DNA of 36,426 bases from an uncultured Fidelibacterota bacterium (lineage in GTDB: Bacteria > Fidelibacterota > Marinisomatia > Marinisomatales > UBA1611), in assembly GCA_902602795.1 (NCBI GenBank), contig CACKSF010000010.1, positions 1 through 36,426 of the forward strand, given 5' to 3'. Position 1 is the stretch's first letter; every line of letters begins with the position of its first letter. Under the pieces are notes generated by a model, which searched no databases, was not told the DNA's origin, and was given only the letters and a program-made list of their open reading frames with translations. A program made the translations under genes and the position numbers. Shown one piece after another: positions 28,353 to 36,426 of the stretch.

Positions 28353-29298
28353 TATTTTGAAACAAAAACATTTACTTTTCTTAAAAAAATATCCTAAGGA
28401 GGATATTGAATTAATTTTAAATACCGCCTTTAAATTTCGAGAAGTCCTTGATCGCCCTATTAAGAAAGTGCCATCTTTGCAAGGAGTTACTATTGTTAAC
28501 TTATTTTTTGAAAATTCTACTAGAACTAGGATAAGTTTTGAGCTTGCACAAAAGAGATTGAGTGCTGATACTGTAAACTTCTCAGCGTCATCAAGTAGTT
28601 TGAAAAAAGGTGAGAGCTTTAAAGATACAGTCCAGAATATTATGTCTATGAAAATTGATGCGGTAGTTATGCGACACCCTGCACCTGGGTCTCCAAAACA
28701 TCTTACTGAGTTTATTGATGCGGTTGTAGTCAACGCAGGTGATGGAGCTCATGAACATCCTACACAAGCTATTTTAGATATGATGAGTCTTAAAGAAAAA
28801 TTTGGTTACCTTAAGGGTCTCAAAGTAGGAATAGTTGGAGATATACTTCATAGCAGAGTTGCAAGAAGTAATATATATGGTCTTATTAATATGGGCGCTG
28901 AGGTAATGGTATGTGGACCTCCTAATTTAATACCTAGAAATATAAAAGATCTGGGGGTTGATGTTAAGTATGATTTAGATGAGCTTATTGAATGGGCTGA
29001 TGCCTTAAACATTCTTCGTATTCAAAAAGAAAGGATGGGACAACCACTCATTCCCTCAACAAGGGAATATCGATCAAGTTTTGGCATAACCTTGGACCGC
29101 TTAAGAAACCATAAAAAGGAAATTACAATTATGCATCCTGGTCCAATGAATCGTGGTGTAGAAATTGATAGTCGAGTTGCTGATAGTGAACAAGCTATAA
29201 TACTGGATCAAGTCTTAAATGGGGTAGCTTCTCGAATGTCCATTTTGTATTGTCTTTGTGGAGGTTACTCAAATGAAATGGAACAAAATGAACGTTAA
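28342..29298 (+). CDS. pyrB: Aspartate carbamoyltransferase catalytic subunit
   Basis: LFFENSTRTRISFELAQKRLSADTVNF, RHPAPGSPKHL, DGAHEHPTQAILDMM, MHPGPMNRGVEID. Start GTG 28342 or TTG 28357. Confidence 0.95.
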   Translation: MTNNILKQKHLLFLKKYPKEDIELILNTAFKFREVLDRPIKKVPSLQGVTIVNLFFENSTRTRISFELAQKRLSADTVNFSASSSSLKKGESFKDTVQNIMSMKIDAVVMRHPAPGSPKHLTEFIDAVVVNAGDGAHEHPTQAILDMMSLKEKFGYLKGLKVGIVGDILHSRVARSNIYGLINMGAEVMVCGPPNLIPRNIKDLGVDVKYDLDELIEWADALNILRIQKERMGQPLIPSTREYRSSFGITLDRLRNHKKEITIMHPGPMNRGVEIDSRVADSEQAIILDQVLNGVASRMSILYCLCGGYSNEMEQNER

Positions 29299-30583
29299 AA
29301 AACATATCAATCACATCCTTCTTAAAAATGGATTAATAATTGATCCTTTTAATCAAAAATCTTTTGAAGGAAGTGTCTTGGTGAAAAATGGACGAATCGC
29401 TGGAGTGGGTGATTTTGAAACTTCTAGGTCGGATGATGTTTTTGAGATAGATTGCAACAATAAAATTATTACCCATGGCTTTTGTGATTTACATGTTCAT
29501 TTTAGAGATCCTGGCGAAGATGATAAAGAAGATCTGGAAAGTGGGGCTCGTTCAGCTTTAGCAGGAGGATTCACACGGGTTTGTTTAATGCCAAATACGA
29601 AACCACCTATTGATTCACCAGAGTTAATAAATTTTATTACACAAAAAGCAAAACAATTACCCATCCATATTCATCCGATTGGGGCAGTAACTAAATACCA
29701 AGAGGGAAAATTATTAACTGAAATGAACTTGATGTACAAAGAAGGAGCTGTAGCTTTTAGCGATGATGGGTTGCCTATTCAAAATGGTGGTGTTATGCGA
29801 GCAGCATTAGAATATTCAAGTTTTTTAAATGTCCCTGTTATCAACCACGCTGAGGACGAGTGTATAAGAGCCAACGGATTGGTTAACGAAGGGATAGTAT
29901 CTACTCATTTAGGATTAGAAGGAAACCCAGATATAGCAGAGTCAGTTATGGTACAAAGGGATTTAGAACTAGCCGAATATACTGGTGCAACTCTACATGT
30001 CCCTCATGTTACATCAAAAAAAGCAATTGACCATATTAAAAGGATGAAGTCTCAATATAGTAGGATCACTGCAGAAGTTACTCCTCACCATTTATTTTTC
30101 AATGATGAAGACCTCATGGATTACGATACAAATTTGAAGGTTGCTCCTCCCATTAGATCTGAGGAAGATCGCATTGCTCTTATCTCAGGAGTAAAAGATA
30201 GTATTATAGATTGTATTGCCACTGATCATGCTCCCCACAGATTAGAAGAAAAAGAAACAACATTTGATATTGCCTCATGTGGAATGATTGGCCTTGAATC
30301 ATGTTTTGGAGCAGTGAATAAAGTTCTTTGTGTTGATAATAATACAAAGATTGAGAAAGTGATTGACTCTTTGACATTAAATCCGAGAAAAATAATGGGC
30401 TTTAATGCGGATCTTTTTTCCCTTGACACTACAGCTGAGATTATAATTTTAGATGCTAAAAAAAAGTGGAAGTTTTCTTTAAAAGATATACAATCTAAAT
30501 CGGAGAATTCCCCATTTATCGGTAAACAGTTGATAGGGAAGGTACTGTACACAATATCAAAAAATTTCTTAGCAACCATCTAA
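29273..30583 (+). CDS. pyrC: Dihydroorotase
   Basis: HGFCDLHVHFRDPGEDDKEDLESGARSALAGGFTRVCLMPNTKPPID, IATDHAPH. ATG 29273 has GGAGG upstream; overlaps the pyrB end. Confidence 0.94.
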   Translation: MKWNKMNVKKHINHILLKNGLIIDPFNQKSFEGSVLVKNGRIAGVGDFETSRSDDVFEIDCNNKIITHGFCDLHVHFRDPGEDDKEDLESGARSALAGGFTRVCLMPNTKPPIDSPELINFITQKAKQLPIHIHPIGAVTKYQEGKLLTEMNLMYKEGAVAFSDDGLPIQNGGVMRAALEYSSFLNVPVINHAEDECIRANGLVNEGIVSTHLGLEGNPDIAESVMVQRDLELAEYTGATLHVPHVTSKKAIDHIKRMKSQYSRITAEVTPHHLFFNDEDLMDYDTNLKVAPPIRSEEDRIALISGVKDSIIDCIATDHAPHRLEEKETTFDIASCGMIGLESCFGAVNKVLCVDNNTKIEKVIDSLTLNPRKIMGFNADLFSLDTTAEIIILDAKKKWKFSLKDIQSKSENSPFIGKQLIGKVLYTISKNFLATI

Positions 30584-30606
30584 TATGCTTTTTAATATAA
30601 TATTTA

Positions 30607-30634
30607 TTGACTTCAGAAGAATGAAAAGCATAAT
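30607..30634 (+). promoter_or_regulatory. Candidate promoter TTGACT-N16-CATAAT ahead of rplM operon
   Basis: -35/-10-like boxes with plausible spacing in the pyrC-rplM gap. Confidence 0.4.
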
Positions 30635-30652
30635 TTCCCGAGCTTTATTTTA

Positions 30653-31087
30653 ATGTATATGAAAACTATATCAATAAAAAATTCTGAAATAATTAAGAGT
30701 TGGTGGGTAGCTGATGCACAAGGAAAAGTTCTTGGTAGGTTCGCTTCCCAAATTTCACAGATCCTTAGAGGAAAACATAAGCCTAATTTTACACCTCATA
30801 TGGATATGGGGGACTTTGTCATTATAATCAACGCTGAAAAGATTAATGTTTCCGGAAATAAAGAAACGGAGAAGACTTATTTTTCTCATACCGGTTATCC
30901 GGGAGGAGTTAAAGAAAAATCTCTTGCATCAGTAAGAAAATCGAATCCTGAAAGAATTTTAATGAATGCGGTAAAGGGTATGCTTCCACATAATAAATTA
31001 GGTAGATCAATTCTTCGTCATCTTAAGGTATATAATGGTCCCACCCATCCCCATGTTTCGCAAAATCCTAAGAACTTAGAGGTTTAA
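30653..31087 (+). CDS. rplM: 50S ribosomal protein L13
   Basis: WWVADAQGKVLGRFASQISQILRGKHKPNFTPHMDMGDFVIIINAEKI. Start may be 30659. Confidence 0.96.
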   Translation: MYMKTISIKNSEIIKSWWVADAQGKVLGRFASQISQILRGKHKPNFTPHMDMGDFVIIINAEKINVSGNKETEKTYFSHTGYPGGVKEKSLASVRKSNPERILMNAVKGMLPHNKLGRSILRHLKVYNGPTHPHVSQNPKNLEV

Positions 31088-31092
31088 GTATA

Positions 31093-31485
31093 ATGTCAGA
31101 TTTAAAACTATATGGTACAGGTAGAAGAAAAAGATCAGTCGCACGTGTTTTTTTAAAGTCAGGTTCTGGTAAAATACTTGTTAATGGTAAAAATTATAAA
31201 GATTATCTATGTAGAGAATCCCTAGCTACGATTGTTACACAGCCTCTAGTATTGTTAGAAATTGAAAGTTCCTATGATATTGATGTAAACGTTAACGGCG
31301 GTGGATTAACTGGGCAAGCAGGCGCAATTAGATTGGGTATTGCTAGAGCCCTGAATACTATTAATGAAGATTATAGAAAAATTATTAAGGATAAAGGATT
31401 TTTAACAAGAGATGCAAGAAAAGTTGAAAGAAAAAAACCAGGTCAACCAGGTGCTAGAAAGAATTTTCAATTCTCCAAACGCTAA
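31093..31485 (+). CDS. rpsI: 30S ribosomal protein S9
   Basis: YGTGRRKRSVARVFLKSGSGKILVNG; C-terminal KKPGQPGARKNFQFSKR. Confidence 0.97.
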   Translation: MSDLKLYGTGRRKRSVARVFLKSGSGKILVNGKNYKDYLCRESLATIVTQPLVLLEIESSYDIDVNVNGGGLTGQAGAIRLGIARALNTINEDYRKIIKDKGFLTRDARKVERKKPGQPGARKNFQFSKR

Positions 31486-31494
31486 TTCATAATC

Positions 31495-32271
31495 ATGGCT
31501 GAAATAAAATTTGAAGATTTGTTAGGTAGCGGTGCACATTTTGGCCATGTAACCCGTAAGTGGAATCCGAACTTTAGTCCGTATATCGTTTCAGAAAAAA
31601 ATGGTGTTCATATAATTGATCTTGAGTCTACCATTAAAGCTGTAAATACTGCTGCTGCATATGTAAAGAAAATAGTAAGTAAGGATGGTGAAATATTATT
31701 TGTCGGCACAAAAAAACAAGCTCAAGATATTGTCCAGCAGGAAGCTGACAGGTGTTCTATGTTTTATATTGTTGAAAGGTGGTTAGGAGGCACTCTTACT
31801 AATTTTTCAACCATTAAAAAAAGTATTAAAAGACTTAAGTTGCTAGAAAAAGAAGGATCGAACCTATACGAAAACATGACAAAGAAAGAGACTCAGATGC
31901 TTAATCGTGAGAAATTAAAATTAGCTGATCAACATAGGGGAATTAAAGATATGAGAAGGCTCCCTGATCTAATTGTTATCGTAGATGCGCAATATGAGGA
32001 CACTGCTATTAAAGAAGCAAGAAGGCTAGACATCCCAATTATTGCGATTGTTGATTCTAACACTGACCCCAACAAAGTAACATATCCTATTCCTGCAAAT
32101 GACGACTCGATGCGCACTATTAACATTATTATTTCTGCATTAGCTGATGCAGTATTAGAAGCTAAAGGTGGCAACCTAACCAGCAATGAGGTTTCAGGCG
32201 GAAATCTTTCTTCGTCTAATGTTGAAAAAAATGTTCCTTTAGACCAAGATCAAGTTCAAGAGGAAGAGTAA
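31495..32271 (+). CDS. rpsB: 30S ribosomal protein S2
   Basis: LLGSGAHFGHVTRKWNPNFSPYI, FVGTKKQAQDIV, VERWLGGTLTNFSTIKKSI. Confidence 0.97.
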   Translation: MAEIKFEDLLGSGAHFGHVTRKWNPNFSPYIVSEKNGVHIIDLESTIKAVNTAAAYVKKIVSKDGEILFVGTKKQAQDIVQQEADRCSMFYIVERWLGGTLTNFSTIKKSIKRLKLLEKEGSNLYENMTKKETQMLNREKLKLADQHRGIKDMRRLPDLIVIVDAQYEDTAIKEARRLDIPIIAIVDSNTDPNKVTYPIPANDDSMRTINIIISALADAVLEAKGGNLTSNEVSGGNLSSSNVEKNVPLDQDQVQEEE

Positions 32272-32865
32272 ATGAAAATTGATGCTAAGCTTGTACAAGA
32301 GCTAAGACAAAAAACTGGTGCTGGAATGATGGATTGTAAAAAAGCGTTACTTGAGTCCAACGGTAGTTTAGATGGTGCAATTGATCATCTAAGAAAATCA
32401 GGTATTACTAAAGCTGAGAAAAAAGGTGCACGTCAAACTAAAGAGGGTCTTGTTTATTCATATATTCATGCAGGGTCTCGGTTAGGCGTGTTAGTTGAGG
32501 TAAATTGTGAAACTGATTTTGTTGCAAAAACTGAAGGCTTTTCTGAACTAGTGCATGGTATTGCAATGCAAATCGCAGCTACAAATCCATTATCTCTAGA
32601 TATATCCTCATTAGATGAGGCTTTAGTGGCGCGTGAAAAAGATATTTTTAAAGAGCAAGCAAAAACAGAAGGCAAGCCAGATCAAATTATTGAAAAAATG
32701 ATTAATGGAAGACTGCAAAAATTTTATCAAGAATCTTGCCTCCTAGAACAAACATACATAAAAGACCCAGATAAAAAAGTAAAGGATTTGGTAACAGAGT
32801 CTATTGCTACGTTAGGTGAAAATATAAGTATCAATCGCTTCATTCGGTATTCTATTGGAGAATAG
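32272..32865 (+). CDS. tsf: Elongation factor Ts
   Basis: LVQELRQKTGAGMMDCKKALLESNGSLDGAIDHLRKSGITKAEKK; VLVEVNCETDFVAKTEGF. Confidence 0.97.
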   Translation: MKIDAKLVQELRQKTGAGMMDCKKALLESNGSLDGAIDHLRKSGITKAEKKGARQTKEGLVYSYIHAGSRLGVLVEVNCETDFVAKTEGFSELVHGIAMQIAATNPLSLDISSLDEALVAREKDIFKEQAKTEGKPDQIIEKMINGRLQKFYQESCLLEQTYIKDPDKKVKDLVTESIATLGENISINRFIRYSIGE

Positions 32866-32885
32866 CCCTCTACTTTTTTTCTTGA

Positions 32886-33626
<741 letters not shown>

Positions 33627-33629
33627 AAA

Positions 33630-34187
33630 ATGATAGATGAAATTTTAAGTGATATAAAAAATCGAATGCAACAAGCAATTTTGCATACGCAAACTGAGTT
33701 AAATAAGGTGAGAACCGGCAGAGCAAATCCTGAGATGTTTAATTCCTTATTAGTAGATTATTACGGTATGCCTACTCCTATCAATCAAGTGTCTACTATA
33801 TCTGTTCCTGAGCCAAGATTAATCACATTAACACCTTATGAAAAGCCTCTGCTTCCATTAATTGAAAAATCTATTATGGATGCAAATATGGGATTCACTC
33901 CAGGGAATAATGGTAACTCTGTTTTGGTTCCAGTGCCACCTTTAAGTGAAGAGCGAAGAGTAGAATTAAATAAATTTGTACATAAATTAGTTGAGGATGG
34001 TAGAATAGCAATAAGAAACGTAAGGCGGGATGGAATTCAGAATCTTCAGAACTTTGAAAAGGACGGTCATGTTTCAGAGGACGTTATTAAGGATAATGAA
34101 CTTGAAGTTCAAAAAATCACGGACAATATGATCAAAAATTTAAATGAACTACAAGAAGAAAAGGAAAAAGAAATTTTAGAAGTATAA
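33630..34187 (+). CDS. frr: Ribosome recycling factor
   Basis: ELNKVRTGRANPEMFNSLLVDYYGMPTPINQVSTISVPEPRLITLTPYEK; SEERRVELNKFVHKLVEDGRIAIRNVRRD. Confidence 0.96.
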   Translation: MIDEILSDIKNRMQQAILHTQTELNKVRTGRANPEMFNSLLVDYYGMPTPINQVSTISVPEPRLITLTPYEKPLLPLIEKSIMDANMGFTPGNNGNSVLVPVPPLSEERRVELNKFVHKLVEDGRIAIRNVRRDGIQNLQNFEKDGHVSEDVIKDNELEVQKITDNMIKNLNELQEEKEKEILEV

Positions 34188-34212
34188 TTATATTGAACTT
34201 TTCTTGTGATAT

Positions 34213-34353
34213 TTAATCACATTTAGACCAACCACATTCTCTGCAAGTTAAACAACCACCTTCATTAAAAACACTATGGCTATGACATTCACTACAAATC
34301 ATACCTTTAGGTGTATTTTCTTGGGCTAAAGTTATTCTAGGTGAATCGAAGTT
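34213..34353 (-). other. Out-of-frame (-1) continuation of nrdJ encoding its C-terminal Cys-rich redox tail
   Basis: After T12 on + (A12 on -, 34352-34363), the -1 frame reads NFDSPRITLAQENTPKGMICSECHSHSVFNEGGCLTCRECGWSKCD*, ending at 34213. CxxC...CxxCxxCxxxxC resembles class II RNR C-termini. Confidence 0.85.
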
Positions 34354-36426
34354 TTTTTTTTTTCTTCCTTTCCACTGTCGTATTCACTTCTCTCCAACAA
34401 ATAATCATCTAGTGCTTTACCGATTGCATCAGGGGTTGATAATATAAGTCTACCATCTTCCCATGTAGGATTGGGTCCGGATATTCCTTTAAGCTGCCTT
34501 ACAATAGCCTTCGGATCAAGTCCAGAACGCAATGATAAAGAGATTAATCGGCTAATAGCTTCGGATTGTGCCGCTGCATTTCCACCAGCCTTACCTATAG
34601 TAGTGAATACTTCGCAAAGACCATTTTCATCTTCATTAATAGTAATATATAATGTTCCTTCCCCTGTTCGAATTCTTCTAGTTACACCTTTTGTTTGAGT
34701 TGGTCTTGAACGAGGAGTCTTGTCTGTAGCTTTTTCTGGAGCTTTGGAATTTTCTTCTAATTTTTTTGTTTCCGAATCATCTTCATTTGTTATTAAAATT
34801 CCCTCTCGACTACCTTCTCGATACACAGTTATACCCTTCAAGCCTGCTTTATAGGCTGTCATGTAAATATCTGCAATAGTATCTACGGTGATTTCATTTG
34901 CCAGATTTACTGTTGAGGAGATAGAGGAATCAATGTATTTTTGTATTGAACCTTGCATTTTAACACGAAAATATGGATCAATATTATGGGCAGTTACTAC
35001 ATGATCTGGTAGATTTTCATCTGTTCCGTATAGTTTTTTAATAACAGGATGATACACTGTGTATTCCTTAAAGGTTTTTCCGTATCCAGTATTTTCTTTT
35101 ACCCTTCTTTTGTAAGATGTTGCAAAAATGGGTTCAACTCCAGATGTTACTCGAGCTACGATTGCACCACTACCAGTCGGGGCAACTGTAGTTAATGTGC
35201 TATTCCTAATGCCGTGTTTTTTAACTTTATTTTGAATTGTTTTGGGTAGATTTTTAACGAATTTACTTTTAGAATACCCAGACCAATCAAAATTAGGGAA
35301 AGCACCTTTTTCTGAGGCCAATTCGATACTAGTTTCATAGGAAGTGTCTCTAAAAATCTGCATTATCTGTTCGATTGTCTGCAATGCATCTTCACTATCA
35401 TACTGTATACCCATTTTCACTAACATATCTCCTAGTCCTAAGATTCCTAATCCGACCCTCCTATCATTTGTGGCATTTTTCTTTTGATCTTCCAATGCAT
35501 GACGATCCAAGTTATAGTCGACCACATTGTCTAGGAAACGAGTCCCCGTAGCCACGGTTGATTTGAATTCTTCAATCATAAAATTTCCATTATCATCTAC
35601 AAATCTTTCAAGGTTAACAGCGCCGAGATTACAGCAACCCCCATCTGGGAGTGGTTGCTCTGCACAAGGATTAGTAGAGACTAGAGGTGAGCAATACTCA
35701 GCATTATGATAGTCTTTCATAGTATCCCAAAATAATAGACCAGGTTCGGCACTTGAGTGTGCATGGGAAATGATTTGATTCCACAAATCTTGGGCTTTAA
35801 CTGTTTTGTATACAACACCTTCATATTTTAAATCAAAATTTTCATTTTTTTCTACTGCCTCCATGAAGTCATGAGTAAGTAGTACGGATATATTTGAGTA
35901 TTTGACCATGTCAACATCACCCGTTTTAATACTTATAAATTTTTCAATGTCTGGATGATCTATCCTTAGAGTTTGCATATTAGCGCCTCTGCGACCGTGC
36001 TGTGCTATTGTATTTGTATTCTCACTAAATAAGTTCATAAAACCTGTTGGACCACAGGATTCTCCTCCTGTTCCATTTATTGCTTTTCCTGACGGGCGCA
36101 AGACAGATAGATCATGACCGCAACCTCCACCATACTTGTAAGTTAGAGCTTCATTTATAATAGTTTCATATATAGATTTTATAGAGTCGTTACGTACAGC
36201 AACCACATAGCAATTATTTAAGGTTGTTGTTATATCTTCCCTCCCGGCGCCATGCATAATTCTCCCACCAGGAACAAAACGAAAATCTTCAAGTATGGAA
36301 AGGAATTCTTTTTCCATTTTCTGTCGTAGGGATTTTGTTTTTTCTACTGATGCTAGCGCTTTGGCTTGGCGTTCCCACATTTGATGTGGATGCTCTTCCC
36401 AGGGGGCTAAATATTTTTGTTTTAGT
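34332..36426 (-). CDS. nrdJ: Class II (adenosylcobalamin-dependent) ribonucleoside-diphosphate reductase, 0-frame ORF, 5' truncated by window edge
   Basis: GGRIMHGAGRE, NCYVVAVRNDSI, CGHDLSVLRPSG, NPCAEQPLPDGGCCNLGAVNLE, GLKGITVYREGSREG. Frame stays open upstream of the track start (KYLAPWEEHPHQMWERQAKALASVE), so the gene continues beyond 36426. 0-frame ends ...KEEKKKTSIHLE* just after an A12 run. Confidence 0.93.
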   Translation of the reverse strand, partial: LKQKYLAPWEEHPHQMWERQAKALASVEKTKSLRQKMEKEFLSILEDFRFVPGGRIMHGAGREDITTTLNNCYVVAVRNDSIKSIYETIINEALTYKYGGGCGHDLSVLRPSGKAINGTGGESCGPTGFMNLFSENTNTIAQHGRRGANMQTLRIDHPDIEKFISIKTGDVDMVKYSNISVLLTHDFMEAVEKNENFDLKYEGVVYKTVKAQDLWNQIISHAHSSAEPGLLFWDTMKDYHNAEYCSPLVSTNPCAEQPLPDGGCCNLGAVNLERFVDDNGNFMIEEFKSTVATGTRFLDNVVDYNLDRHALEDQKKNATNDRRVGLGILGLGDMLVKMGIQYDSEDALQTIEQIMQIFRDTSYETSIELASEKGAFPNFDWSGYSKSKFVKNLPKTIQNKVKKHGIRNSTLTTVAPTGSGAIVARVTSGVEPIFATSYKRRVKENTGYGKTFKEYTVYHPVIKKLYGTDENLPDHVVTAHNIDPYFRVKMQGSIQKYIDSSISSTVNLANEITVDTIADIYMTAYKAGLKGITVYREGSREGILITNEDDSETKKLEENSKAPEKATDKTPRSRPTQTKGVTRRIRTGEGTLYITINEDENGLCEVFTTIGKAGGNAAAQSEAISRLISLSLRSGLDPKAIVRQLKGISGPNPTWEDGRLILSTPDAIGKALDDYLLERSEYDSGKEEKKKTSIHLE

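Noticed and set aside
35527-35709. + strand ORF inside nrdJ (and 34471-34698)
   Set aside because: Antisense to conserved RNR sequence (NPCAEQPLPDGGCCNLGAVNLE).

Overview
AT-rich bacterial chromosomal window with dense core/housekeeping genes, nearly all on the + strand. I saw no phage, transposon, CRISPR array, rRNA or tRNA. Gene content (LolCD, TamB/Omp85, heptose isomerase GmhA, GGGPS/PcrB) suggests a Gram-negative of the FCB group, perhaps Marinimicrobia-like; this is low-confidence inference. Gene order: lolC/E (5' partial)-lolD-clpC | dnaK | tamB-Omp85-TPR lipoprotein (BamD-like) | moxR-DUF58-BatD/DUF4381-like | efp-accB-accC-gcvH-pcrB(GGGPS)-gmhA-xerC/D-M50 protease-small TM protein-ftcD-mutL | sixA (-) | decayed cyclophilin PPIase (-) | threonine dehydratase/serine racemase-like | miaA | pyrR-pyrB-pyrC | rplM-rpsI-rpsB-tsf-pyrH-frr | nrdJ (-, 5' partial). 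I found no clearly new multi-gene system. Items most worth a second look: (1) nrdJ stops just after an A12 run, and the missing C-terminal Cys-rich redox tail is intact in the -1 frame, suggesting programmed frameshifting/transcriptional slippage or a homopolymer lesion/error; (2) a decayed cyclophilin pseudogene in an apparently empty intergenic region; (3) a PyrR-type attenuator ahead of pyrRBC with explicit mutually exclusive pairings; (4) an M50 protease whose HExxH motif lies upstream of every canonical start, with an SD correctly spaced from an ATT codon; (5) a bacterial GGGPS-family gene; (6) an unexplained inverted/direct repeat region before dnaK.
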